Assembly (NCBI GenBank): GCA_963827735.1
Contig: CAWHBO010000003.1
Span: 310,001 to 374,000 of the forward strand
DNA: 64,000 nt
Origin: CAWHBO01 sp963827735
GTDB taxonomy: Bacteria > Patescibacteriota > Patescibacteriia > Patescibacteriales > UBA12075
Reading direction: 5' to 3'
Numbering within the stretch: position 1 is the first letter of the stretch; every line of letters begins with the position of its first letter. The notes beneath the pieces are model-generated. The model was not told where the DNA came from. It did not search any database and was given only the letters and a program-made list of their open reading frames with translations. The translations under genes and the position numbers were made by a program. Shown here piece after piece: positions 52,067 to 60,187 of the stretch.

Positions 52067-53239
52067 TTAAATTTCAACCTCTCCTCTCAAATAATGGCAT
52101 GCCAGCAAAAACGCTCCCGCATTCCATGACTGCCCCGCCATCCCCATCGGCTGGCCGGTTTTGCCGTTCAGCCATTCTTTGAATTTCCAATTGCCCAGTT
52201 TGTTCGCTTCCGCGATTTTTTCCATTTCCTCCCAAGCCAATTTTTCATATCCCGCTTTACGGAGAGCCATCGCCCAAAAACAGCTGGCAAACGGCCAGAT
52301 GCCGCCGTTATGATATTGATACGGAAAATTCTGGTTATGATTTTTCATATACGGACGCCATAATTTTGAATCTTTTTTTATCGGCCGATACATCACAGGC
52401 ACCGGAAAATCTGCTCTTTTTCTTTCTGATAACACTTTGGCAACAATCTTTTTTGAAAAATTCTTGTCAGCCAATCCAAAGATTATCGCCAAAGAATTAG
52501 CCAAGACGTCAATGTCTCGCCCCCAGTACATATAACTTACAAAACTTAAAAAGAAGTTTTCCGGCCGGCAATTTTCCGTGATGCGCTTGATGGTTTTTAT
52601 ATTTTGCTTGATGGTGGAAAGTTTTTTATCAAAAGGGTAAAAGCACAGATTGCAATTTTTTTTGGTTAAACTGGCGTTCTGTGTCTGATACAGCTTTTTT
52701 ACCGCATGCCACAAAGCATTGGTATAAAGCACTCGGCCGTTCCTGGGCATGATATCTGCCCAATCGCTCGCCTCGGTCTGTATCAAGAGGCCGTCGCCTT
52801 GATGTTCTTGGCACAGAAGCCAATCAATCGCTGACTTCTCTTTAAATCTGATTTTTTTATCATTTTTTCCGGAAATATATTTTTTGGAAAAAAACTTCGC
52901 AATCAGCCACCATAAAGTGGCGTCAATGCAGCCCAATGTCCAAAAACTGGAAGTTCCGGCTTCCGGCTTAACTGAATTCGGGATTTGGCCGTTGGGCGCC
53001 TGATAGCGGCCCAGAGTGTCCAAAGATTTTTTGGCGATGCTGGCAAGCTTTTTATCCCCGCTCGCCATCATTCCCAAAGCGCAAATCGCCGCATCTCGCC
53101 CGAAAATGCTCAGATAATTTCTTTCCTCCGCTCGCCGAGAAGCCGAAGACGCCAAAACGCCAAAAGGAGTGGAGTTCTTCTTTAGCAACTCCAACGATTT
53201 AATGTAGCACTCCTCTATTGTCTTGTTATTCTTATTCAT
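52067..53239 (-). CDS. Six-hairpin glycosidase (glycogen-debranching / neutral-invertase-like)
   Basis: 390 residues. Alpha/alpha-barrel features: YLSIFGRDAAICALGMMASG, RYQAPNGQIPNSVKP, SSFWTLGCIDATLWWL, LIQTEASDWADIMPR (acidic pair as in GH100 / amylo-1,6-glucosidase-type enzymes), PYQYHNGGIWPFASCFWAMA and GQPMGMAGQSWNAGAFL. The GRD, DA and ExSDW acidic residues fit a general acid/base pair. Substrate by context: alpha-glucan or a short oligosaccharide, hence a debranching or glucosidase role is inferred. No signal peptide, so cytoplasmic. Neighbours: PHP gene upstream, P-loop kinase downstream, both separated by GTTATGA repeats. The stop is followed at once by the repeat. Confidence 0.7.
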   Translation of the reverse strand: MNKNNKTIEECYIKSLELLKKNSTPFGVLASSASRRAEERNYLSIFGRDAAICALGMMASGDKKLASIAKKSLDTLGRYQAPNGQIPNSVKPEAGTSSFWTLGCIDATLWWLIAKFFSKKYISGKNDKKIRFKEKSAIDWLLCQEHQGDGLLIQTEASDWADIMPRNGRVLYTNALWHAVKKLYQTQNASLTKKNCNLCFYPFDKKLSTIKQNIKTIKRITENCRPENFFLSFVSYMYWGRDIDVLANSLAIIFGLADKNFSKKIVAKVLSERKRADFPVPVMYRPIKKDSKLWRPYMKNHNQNFPYQYHNGGIWPFASCFWAMALRKAGYEKLAWEEMEKIAEANKLGNWKFKEWLNGKTGQPMGMAGQSWNAGAFLLACHYLRGEVEI

Positions 53240-53263
53240 TAATATATTATAACATATTCTATT

Positions 53264-53399
53264 CTCATAACTTGTTCCGTCACTTTATTATCTTCTTTTG
53301 AGGACGGGATTCCACTAATGCGGGAGAACTCGAAACTTATTTTAAAAATCTTTTAAGGTCAGCTGTTATGAGTTATGAGTTATGAGTTATGAGTTATGC
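53264..53399. repeat. Inverted repeat with GTTATGA 7-mers, interrupted
   Basis: Same element as at 51981-52060 (shared AACTTATTTTAAAAATCTTT then TAAGGTCAG), with five GTTATGA units at 53365-53398. Its left half carries about 55 extra bases, including GACGGGATTCCACT. Confidence 0.75.
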
Positions 53400-53407
53400 A
53401 AAAAATT

Positions 53408-54271
53408 CTACCCAATCACCATCTTCACTCCTTTAAGCAAATCCGAATCAATCCGGTAGTACTGCCATGAATGCTGGACCGGATTCCTTCCTCCGTCGTA
53501 CCGATGAAAATCCGAACCGCCCGTTTCAAAAAAATCCAGTTCCGCCGCCAGATGCTGGGTGTAAACCACCGCGTCATATGAATGATGGGGCGATAAGACC
53601 TCAATCCCTTCCACTCCGGCCTGCTTAAGCAGACTTACGAATTTAAAATCAATATAAGCACTCTTGGCCGGATGGCATAAAACCAACTGGCCGCCAATTC
53701 GCTTTCTAAGCTTCAAAATCCTGTCCAGATCAATAAAGCTGTTTTTCAATTTTCCGATCTTCTGGTTGCTGAAATATTCCTTAATGATATCCCCCTCCCG
53801 CGGACTGACCAATCCCAATTCGCGTTTTATCCGTTCAAAATTCTTCGAGTTTGCGATCAGCTCGTCAACCACGCGATTGATCGGAACATAATGATTGTAT
53901 TTATCAATGATCTTATCAGGATCCAAGTCAAACCCGAGTCCGGCCAGCCTTTCCAAAATCGTGCGCATACGTTTGCGGCGCCGGCGCTGGCTGTCTCGCA
54001 ACACGTCATGAAGCTCCGGACTTTTGTCGTCAAAATTGTACCACAACATGTTAAAACGATAGTTATGGTATTTGATATACAGCTCCATACCGGTAACTGG
54101 CTTGATCTTAAAGCGCTTGCAGGCTTCCTTGAACTCGTAAGTCCCGCCGACCGTGTTATGATCGGTAAGCGCGGCGACTTTTACGCCCTGATCCGCGGCA
54201 AATTTCGCCGCCTCAGTGGGGGTAAGGTAGCCGTCGGAGTAGGTGGAATGGAGTTGGAGATCGATGAGCAT
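53408..54271 (-). CDS. PHP-domain phosphoesterase
   Basis: 287 residues. PHP motifs in order: motif I DLQLHSTYSDG (HxH), motif II ALTDHNTVGG (TDHN), TGMELYI (Glu ligand), motif III VLCHPAKS, and motif IV ETGGSDFHRYDG (GxDFH). These metal ligands match the TrpH/YciV-type PHP family, whose members are 5'-3' exonucleases or nucleoside bisphosphate phosphatases; which activity applies cannot be told. Length is normal. No signal peptide. Located between the APH-type kinase gene and the six-hairpin glycosidase gene. Confidence 0.85.
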   Translation of the reverse strand: MLIDLQLHSTYSDGYLTPTEAAKFAADQGVKVAALTDHNTVGGTYEFKEACKRFKIKPVTGMELYIKYHNYRFNMLWYNFDDKSPELHDVLRDSQRRRRKRMRTILERLAGLGFDLDPDKIIDKYNHYVPINRVVDELIANSKNFERIKRELGLVSPREGDIIKEYFSNQKIGKLKNSFIDLDRILKLRKRIGGQLVLCHPAKSAYIDFKFVSLLKQAGVEGIEVLSPHHSYDAVVYTQHLAAELDFFETGGSDFHRYDGGRNPVQHSWQYYRIDSDLLKGVKMVIG

Positions 54272-54284
54272 AAATTTTTTAAAA

Positions 54285-54395
54285 TCTCAAGCATCAAATT
54301 CCAAATTTCAAATAAATTTCAAATTCAAAAAATGTTTTGATATTGAGATTTTAGATTTTGAATTTATTTGAATTTTGGTGCTTGTTATTTGGAAT
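54285..54395. repeat. Inverted repeat with AAATTTCAAAT words
   Basis: CAAGCATCAAATTCCAAATT and following TTCAAATAAATT words on the left are mirrored by AATTTATTTGAATTTTGGTG then CTTG on the right, with mismatches. Confidence 0.7.
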
Positions 54396-54405
54396 TTAAT
54401 AAAAA

Positions 54406-55458
54406 CTAGTATTTCCCGCATATTCCACCGTAATTGGTCTTCACTCCCAACTCCTTCCAAGTCTGACAGATCAGCGGGAATGACCGCTGCGGCTCCGGCT
54501 TGTCTTTGATCAAAAAGAAAGTGGCGGTTCGCATGGCAGTCCAAGAGTAATAGGACTTGATGCGCCTATGCACATCATCATTAAGCTTCTTTTTGGATAG
54601 GAGAAAATATTTTTCCAAAAACAGTTCTTTCATTTTTTCCGCATACAGAGCATCGCCAAGTTTGCGCTTGATCATAAATTCCAATTGCTGGGTAAAAGAA
54701 CCCAGGTCGCGGGCAAAATCAGATAAGCACAGATCCGTAAAATCAATCACCGCCGTTTTCACCTGGCTCATTTTTATGATGTTTTCCGGATGGGCGTCAC
54801 CGTGGACCAGCCAGCGTTTTTCCGTGGAAGAAAAAAAAGTTTTTTCCCTCTCAATCAATATGCCATAAATTTCCTTATAAACTTCATGGTAATCCGGATA
54901 ATCTTGTTTTATCCGGCTCAAAATATGCGCAACTCCCGGATAAACCGTTTCAATCCGGCTGTTCTCGCTGTTAAAATTGCTGGCGCGCGCGGTGTCAAGG
55001 TTATGCAACTTGGCAAACCAAGCCGCCGCCCGGGGAATGATATTTTCAATTTCCTTCAAATCGCCCTGGCGGATGAATTCGTATAAATTATGCCCCTCCA
55101 CCCCGCGATAAAAAGCTCCCTGGAAATGTTCGGAATAAAACAAAGCATGCGGCATGGATAAGAAACCTTTGGAAAAACCATGCTCCCAAAGAAATTTTAA
55201 GGCGGCATAAGCGTTCTTTCTCGGTTCTTCCGAGTGAGCGGTACAGAAGATGGGCAAGGTTTTTCGCTTTTTGTCTTTGGTCAAAAAAGTCGTTTTAAAT
55301 TCAACGACGACGTGATAAGTGTGCTCCCAAACATGTTTCTTATGCGGAATGATCTTGATTTTTTTTATATCCGAAAAATCCGGATAAAGCGGGAGGACAT
55401 TTTCCGTAAACAATTCTTTGACGTATTGCTCGTCGAAAAGTTGGAGGATCTTATTCAT
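54406..55458 (-). CDS. APH-family phosphotransferase (kinase-like)
   Basis: 350 residues. Protein-kinase-like fold of the aminoglycoside-phosphotransferase family: Brenner motif WLVHGDAHPENIIKM (catalytic Asp, Asn), then VIDFTDLC (DFG-equivalent Asp). The N-lobe contains AHSEEPRKNAYAALKFLWEH (candidate Glu/Lys ATP ligands). Family members phosphorylate small molecules including sugars (maltokinase, fructosamine kinases); a sugar substrate is suggested by the alpha-glucan neighbours, but the sequence does not identify it. It overlaps no neighbour; both flanking spacers contain long inverted repeats. Confidence 0.75.
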   Translation of the reverse strand: MNKILQLFDEQYVKELFTENVLPLYPDFSDIKKIKIIPHKKHVWEHTYHVVVEFKTTFLTKDKKRKTLPIFCTAHSEEPRKNAYAALKFLWEHGFSKGFLSMPHALFYSEHFQGAFYRGVEGHNLYEFIRQGDLKEIENIIPRAAAWFAKLHNLDTARASNFNSENSRIETVYPGVAHILSRIKQDYPDYHEVYKEIYGILIEREKTFFSSTEKRWLVHGDAHPENIIKMSQVKTAVIDFTDLCLSDFARDLGSFTQQLEFMIKRKLGDALYAEKMKELFLEKYFLLSKKKLNDDVHRRIKSYYSWTAMRTATFFLIKDKPEPQRSFPLICQTWKELGVKTNYGGICGKY

Positions 55459-55480
55459 ATAACTGCTTCATATAGTTCAA

Positions 55481-55604
55481 AATTTTTAATTTACAATTTT
55501 TAATTTTTAAACAATTTTCAATGCTTAAATTTTTCAATTTTTTAAAATTAAGCCATTAAAAATTTAAACATTGTTTGAAAATTAAAAATTGAAAATTAAA
55601 AATT
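55481..55604. repeat. Inverted repeat with AATTTTTAAT words
   Basis: Left arm 55481-55522 and right arm 55569-55604 match as reverse complements except for a 7-base gap and two mismatches. The arms are TTTTTAATT-type words. Confidence 0.8.
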
Positions 55605-55660
55605 AGCGATAGTATATTTACAATATTCATTTGAGTCGGTATTAAAATTGAAATCTTCAG

Positions 55661-56842
55661 TTATTTTTTTCTTTTCCAGTAGTACGTCCAATGCATCTCC
55701 CAAACCATCTTCTTGATGTCAATCCAAAGTTTTTCGGCTTTCATCTTTGTTTCTCTGGTATCCTCGCTTTCCAAGGCTCTGATTGCGCGCACGAGTTCAT
55801 TGACGCCGCGCTCAATTTCATCCGGACTCCATGAGATGTTGCTGAAAAGCTTAAAATCTTTGGCGCTGGCCCACCAGAAAGTGCAAGAAGCCAGTCCGCG
55901 GACAAAATGCCATCTGGCCCAGGCATAATTGCTGTCATCCTGACTGTTCTCAATTACATCGTATGCCAAATGAGCCAACTGCCACAGTTTTTTCTGCACA
56001 TCATTGTTCTTGCCTTGCCAGAGGTTAAACGGTTCGCGGCTTTTCAATTCTTCGGGAGTCGTCTCCCAGCTATGCGGCTGGGGGCTGATTTCAATCAGTT
56101 CTTTTTTTTCATTGGCAATAAAATTTGATATCGTATCGGTGCAAAAATCTTGGCGGGTCAGCAATTTTTCAAAAACCGCTGTCGGATCCTCATGCCTCAA
56201 GCCGTAAATCTCCCCATCTGTGCCAGTGATCACCGGTACTGTCATTTCTTTTCCCGTTCCTTCCTTAAGCAACGCTGTTATCGCCTCCGGAACATAACTT
56301 TTTGAAATTTCTCTGGAGCGGACAATGGCGTTGAGTCCGCTGTTTTTATCAAGGTAAACCCGGCCGAATTCAATTGGAAAATTTAAACCGTTAACGGCAA
56401 TCTCATCCAAGATCATCCACTCATAACCAAGGCTCTTGACCATCCGTGCGGCTTCCGCGCTGTAAGCCATCTCCGGAAAGAAAAAACCCTTAGGCCGGAA
56501 ATCCGCGCCGAAATGTTTCTTCAGGATCTCTTCGTTCTCTTTGATCTGCCGCACCGCTTCTTTTTCCGGAATCAAAGGGATGATGGGGTGATACGCCGCG
56601 GTGCCAACAAGTTCTATCTGTCCGCGTTTGATCAACTTGCCGATGCGGGCAATCAAGTCCTGGTAGCCGAGTTCTTCCAAACGCAAAAACAAGCAGCCGC
56701 TGATGTTAAGCGTAAACTTGATTCGCGGATGTTCTTCCAGCGCGCGCACGATCCGATTGTAGCTTTTTTCCGCCGCCTCTTTGATGACATGCCCGTCCGC
56801 ATTGGCAGGCTGGTAGATATGCAAAAAATTTATCCACAACAT
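55661..56842 (-). CDS. GH57-family alpha-glucan hydrolase/transferase
   Basis: 393 residues. GH57 motifs: INFLHIYQPANA (motif 1, His), ELVGTAAYHPIIPLI (motif 2), PKGFFFPEMAYS (motif 3, catalytic nucleophile Glu), VITGTDGEIYGLRHED (motif 4, acid/base Asp), then a helical domain. It is shorter than classical GH57 amylases and branching enzymes (500-700), close to the compact DUF1957-like or bacterial short GH57 proteins. No signal peptide, so it probably acts on cytoplasmic alpha-1,4-glucan together with the flanking glycogen synthase at 56958 (115 bp away, same strand). Activity (amylase, branching or transferase) cannot be fixed from sequence alone. Confidence 0.85.
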   Translation of the reverse strand: MLWINFLHIYQPANADGHVIKEAAEKSYNRIVRALEEHPRIKFTLNISGCLFLRLEELGYQDLIARIGKLIKRGQIELVGTAAYHPIIPLIPEKEAVRQIKENEEILKKHFGADFRPKGFFFPEMAYSAEAARMVKSLGYEWMILDEIAVNGLNFPIEFGRVYLDKNSGLNAIVRSREISKSYVPEAITALLKEGTGKEMTVPVITGTDGEIYGLRHEDPTAVFEKLLTRQDFCTDTISNFIANEKKELIEISPQPHSWETTPEELKSREPFNLWQGKNNDVQKKLWQLAHLAYDVIENSQDDSNYAWARWHFVRGLASCTFWWASAKDFKLFSNISWSPDEIERGVNELVRAIRALESEDTRETKMKAEKLWIDIKKMVWEMHWTYYWKRKK

Positions 56843-56888
56843 ATTTCAATTATGCTATATTTTCAAAAAATTTTTCTTCTTGCGTAAA

Positions 56889-56950
56889 GTTAATTAGTTT
56901 ATTAGTTAATTAGTGCACCGTTTTCCTAATTAACTAATAAACTAATTAAC
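56889..56950. repeat. Perfect 25-bp-arm palindrome with GTTAATTAG words
   Basis: 56889-56913 is the exact reverse complement of 56926-56950, with a 12-base loop (TGCACCGTTTTC). The arms consist of GTTAATTAGTTTATTA-type words. Confidence 0.92.
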
Positions 56951-56957
56951 TAGTATC

Positions 56958-58448
56958 CTACTCCTTAACCTTCCTTCCCCGCCCCAATCGCATCGCTTTC
57001 CTATACAGCTCCACATACTTCCTCGCCGGTATCTCCCATGAATTTGATTCCTGCATGGCGCGTACGACCAGCTTGCGCCAAACTTCTTTGTGCGCGTAAG
57101 TTTCAATCGCTCTGGTCACGGCGCCGTATAAGGACAGCTCGTTGAAATGATCAAAGCTGAAGCCGTTGCCCTCTCCCGTAGCGGGATCAAAATTAGATAC
57201 CGTGTCATACAGCCCTCCAATCTTCCTGACAATCGGCACGCAGCCATAGCGCATGGCAATCAATTGATTTATGCCGCAAGGCTCATGATGAGACGGCAAA
57301 AGAAAAAAATCAGACCCGGCATAACAGAGCGTTTCATATTTTTGATTTTCTTCATGCGAGGGAATAACAGAAAGTTTTTCCGGATATTTGCTTTCAATTC
57401 TTTGTAAACGCTTGATGTATTCCTTGTCTCCGGCTCCGATCACGATGATTTGGACTTTAAGCTGCATCAGCTCATCCATGATTTTTAAAATCAGTTCAAA
57501 ACCTTTTTGAAAAGTGACTCGCGAAGTCGTACAGATGACGGGAATGCTCTCATCCACCGGCAATTTAAAAAGTTTCTGCAGATAGGCTTTGTTGAGCTTT
57601 TTCCTGTGAATTTTCCGATGATTATAATTTTTGAACAACCCGTGATCGTTATCCGGGTTATACGCTTTATAATCTATGCCGTTAACCACCCCAAACAAGC
57701 GGTTGGAGCGATTCTTAAGAATCCGGCTCAAGTCTTGCCCAAAATTCTTGGTCATGATCTCTTCGCGGTATTGCTCGCTGACCGTGCTGATGAGATCAGC
57801 TGATAAAATGGCGCGTTTGACAAAATTGACATATTCCAACCGCTGTCCATCAAGATGCGGCAAACGGGTGCGGCCATAATCTTTTTTCTTCAGCGGCACC
57901 TCCCACCAATTTTTGCCGAACTGGAAAACCAAATTATGGATCGTAAAGACTGTCTTGGCTTTTTTTAATGTTTTGGAGTATCTAAAATCAGTTTTTAAGT
58001 AATATGGAATAAGTCCGGTCTGCCAGTCATGGCAATGCACGATATCAGCTTCAAATTTGAGCAGTGAGATAAGCTTGAGCGTGGCTACGTCAAAAATCAT
58101 CCAACGCTCATTCTCGCGGTCTGATCCGTAAAGATTCTTGGATTTTGAAAAATATTTTTTGCTTTCAACAAAATATACCGGCAAATCCTTCATCAGGTAG
58201 CCTTTCCAATAGTTCACTTTGACCGAATCCTTGGAATTGAGATAAATTTCCACATCTTCATATATCAGCTTAAGATGATAGGCTTCGGTATCAATCACTT
58301 GGCTGTAAAGCGGCGTAATCACGATAACGTTGTGCCCCAAGCGCTTGATCGCCTTTGGTAAGCTTCTGGCGACGTCAGCCAGACCGCCGGTTTTGGAAAA
58401 CGGGGCAACCTCTGAGGAGATGGATACGATTTTCAGTTTTTTGGGCAT
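56958..58448 (-). CDS. glgA: Glycogen/starch synthase, GT5 (copy 2)
   Basis: 496 residues. GT5 motifs: SSEVAPFSKTGGLADVARSL (KTGGL), IVHCHDWQTGLIPYY, VFTIHNLVFQ, STVSEQYREEI, GVVNGIDYKAYNPDND, TSRVTFQKGFELI, LLPSHHEPCGINQLIAMRYG, and GGLYDTVSNFDPATGEGNGF. The latter tail (TGEGNGFSF) is typical of GlgA. It differs clearly from copy 1 at 49775, so the two are old paralogues rather than a recent duplication; in plants and some bacteria paired synthases divide priming and elongation roles, which is only a possibility here. The gene follows ruvC on the same strand and is followed by GH57. Confidence 0.92.
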   Translation of the reverse strand: MPKKLKIVSISSEVAPFSKTGGLADVARSLPKAIKRLGHNVIVITPLYSQVIDTEAYHLKLIYEDVEIYLNSKDSVKVNYWKGYLMKDLPVYFVESKKYFSKSKNLYGSDRENERWMIFDVATLKLISLLKFEADIVHCHDWQTGLIPYYLKTDFRYSKTLKKAKTVFTIHNLVFQFGKNWWEVPLKKKDYGRTRLPHLDGQRLEYVNFVKRAILSADLISTVSEQYREEIMTKNFGQDLSRILKNRSNRLFGVVNGIDYKAYNPDNDHGLFKNYNHRKIHRKKLNKAYLQKLFKLPVDESIPVICTTSRVTFQKGFELILKIMDELMQLKVQIIVIGAGDKEYIKRLQRIESKYPEKLSVIPSHEENQKYETLCYAGSDFFLLPSHHEPCGINQLIAMRYGCVPIVRKIGGLYDTVSNFDPATGEGNGFSFDHFNELSLYGAVTRAIETYAHKEVWRKLVVRAMQESNSWEIPARKYVELYRKAMRLGRGRKVKE

Positions 58449-58452
58449 TATT

Positions 58453-58540
58453 TCTCATAACTCATAACGCATAACTCATAACTTTTGAGATTATAGCATC
58501 ATGGCATTTTAAATTTATGGCGTTATGCGTTACGCGAATT
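58453..58540. repeat. Inverted repeat with CATAACTCATAACG words
   Basis: CTCATAAC / GCATAAC units on the left, GGCGTTATGCGTTACGCG on the right, around a 45-base core. The right arm supplies the last codons of ruvC (NSRNA, stop). Confidence 0.7.
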
Positions 58541-59005
58541 TGAGGCGCAGATCGCGGCCGCCAGCGCATCCGCCGCGTCATCCGGCTTGGGCAGCTCTTT
58601 TAAGCCGAGTATCAGCTTAACCATTTTCTGAACCTGCAATTTTGAAGCCTTGCCGTAAGACGAAACCGCTTGTTTTATCTGTAGCGGAGTAAACTCTGAC
58701 AAGATCAATCCGTTCTGCCGGGCAGTGAGCAGCACGACGCCCCTTGCATGCCCGACAATCAAGGCGGTTTTGACGTTCTTACAAAAAAACAATTGCTCCA
58801 CTCCGATGAACTTCGGCTGGTATTTTTTTATGATTTCAGTCAGCTCACAGCTTAAAATTTCCAGACGATTGCATAAATCAGTTCCGGCTTTTGTCTTGAT
58901 AGATCCGTAACCCAAACACTTCAGATTGCCTCGTCCATCTTTCTCAATCACTCCCCAGCCGGTATCGGCGATCCCCGGGTCAATTCCCAATATCACATAA
59001 CTCAT
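58523..59005 (-). CDS. ruvC: Holliday junction endonuclease RuvC
   Basis: 160 residues from ATG 59005 (MSYVILGIDPGIADTGWGVI); an in-frame TTG eight codons upstream lies within repeat DNA and is discounted. Catalytic acids: Asp in GIDPG, Glu in IGVEQLFF, and the Asp pair in PDDAADALAAA. Resolves Holliday junctions as a dimer, normally with RuvAB. Length is standard. ruvA and ruvB are not adjacent; yebC precedes it, a common order. The last residues (SNSRNA) and the stop are encoded by ACGCGTAACGC repeat words, so the natural C-terminus has been replaced or extended by repeat sequence. Confidence 0.93.
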   Translation of the reverse strand: MSYVILGIDPGIADTGWGVIEKDGRGNLKCLGYGSIKTKAGTDLCNRLEILSCELTEIIKKYQPKFIGVEQLFFCKNVKTALIVGHARGVVLLTARQNGLILSEFTPLQIKQAVSSYGKASKLQVQKMVKLILGLKELPKPDDAADALAAAICASNSRNA

Positions 59006-59085
59006 AACGCATAACGCATAACGCAACAAAATGCATTATGTAATATCAATATTAAGTTACGCGTTACGCGTTACGCGTTACGCGA
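58995..59085. repeat. Inverted repeat with CATAACG / GTTACGC 7-mers
   Basis: CATAACTCATAACGCATAAC then GCATAACGCAAC on the left; four 7-bp GTTACGC units (59055-59083) on the right. The left arm overlaps the ruvC start and the right arm contains the yebC stop. Confidence 0.8.
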
Positions 59086-59851
59086 TGTTCGTATAATAAT
59101 CCGAAACATCCTCGCATCCCTCCAGCGCTTCAATGAATTTTTCAATCTGTTCTTTATCCGCATCATTCAAATTGACAGCTTCTTTCGCCACATACTCAAT
59201 ATCAGCCGATTCGGTCTTGATGTTTGTTGAGTCTAAAAATTTTTTCATCGGCTGAAGCCCGTCAATCTTTGTATAAATTGTCATACCCTCTGCTTCCTTA
59301 ATAATATCCTCAGCTCCTGCTTCAATCAGCTCCATTTCAAATTCTTCACCAACTGTATTATTCACATATTCGCAATTAGCGGCATTCGCATTTATTCGCA
59401 GATTAGCGTCATAGCTAATCAAGGATTCACCTGAAATTCGTAGCACTCCTTTCTGCTCAAAATTCCACATCACGCTCCCCAGCGATCCGCCATGCTTGGA
59501 AAAAATATGCCTGATTTCCGCCGCGCTCCGGTTTTTGTTGTCAGTTAAGGATTTGACGATAAATTGCGAACCGGCCGGTCCGATGCCTTCATACATCAAT
59601 TCAACAATCTGTTCGCCTCCGCCTTCTCCGGTCCCGCGCTTAATCGCGCGTTCAATGTTTTCTTTCGGCATATTCGCCGCTTTGGCTTTGTCAATTGCCA
59701 TCCGCAAGCTAAAATTGATATCCGGATCGCCGCCCTTTTCTTTGGCGGAAATGGTGATCAGATTAGCCAGTCTGGTAAAAATCGCGCCGCGTTTCGCGTC
59801 TACGACCGCTTTGGCTCTTTTGGTTGTTGCCCATTTTGAGTGTCCTGACAT
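59078..59851 (-). CDS. yebC: YebC/PmpR-family protein (TACO1-like)
   Basis: 258 residues from ATG 59851 (MSGHSKWATTKRAKAVVDA), which has AAGGAAG 7-8 bases upstream; the longer frame starts in repeat DNA. Family motifs: SGHSKW, KRGAIFTRLANLI, NFSLRMAIDKAKAANMPKEN, IERAIKRG, YEGIGPAGSQFIVKSLTDNK, KHGGSLGSVMWNFEQKGV, ELIEAGAEDI. YebC proteins act as DNA-binding regulators or, as shown more recently, help ribosomes through proline stretches. Odd: between ISGE and EEFEMELIEAGAED lies an insert of about 25 residues (SLISYDANLRINANAANCEY and on) that other family members lack; its DNA is made of GCGAAT/GCTAAT words like those in spacers and in the gene at 34753. Confidence 0.92.
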   Translation of the reverse strand: MSGHSKWATTKRAKAVVDAKRGAIFTRLANLITISAKEKGGDPDINFSLRMAIDKAKAANMPKENIERAIKRGTGEGGGEQIVELMYEGIGPAGSQFIVKSLTDNKNRSAAEIRHIFSKHGGSLGSVMWNFEQKGVLRISGESLISYDANLRINANAANCEYVNNTVGEEFEMELIEAGAEDIIKEAEGMTIYTKIDGLQPMKKFLDSTNIKTESADIEYVAKEAVNLNDADKEQIEKFIEALEGCEDVSDYYTNIA

Positions 59852-60187
59852 ATATTTCTTCCTTATTTTTATCAGCGTCAAATCCGCGTCTTGATCCGCG
59901 CTTAATCCGCGGCAAACAAGATATTGCAAGAAAAACTCCGATGATAAAGATAAAAATTACTGCTCAATTTTCATTAATTATATCTAAAAAGACGACTATA
60001 TTTTCATTTTGTCGTCAATATCATTTATGTCTTTAATCTACCACAATCGGCCTAAAAAATCCAGAGCTCTCTGGTTATGAGATAATGCCTTATCATCGCT
60101 AAAAAACTTGACATCACCGGTACGATGCATATAATATATGGTTATAGCGTTTTTATTTAAAATAACCGATAACAAACCATATCGCGT
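59852..60187. other. Divergent intergenic region yebC / manC
   Basis: No gene seen. On the yebC side are ATCCGCG repeat words (59877-59913); in the centre is a GACGAC/GTCGTC stem (59991-60016); on the other side are CCAGAGCTCTCTGG (60061-60074) and the manC promoter (60108-60135). Confidence 0.6.
60108..60135 (+). promoter_or_regulatory. Consensus promoter of the manC unit
   Basis: TTGACA at 60108-60113, a 16-bp spacer, TATAAT at 60130-60135. Confidence 0.8.
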
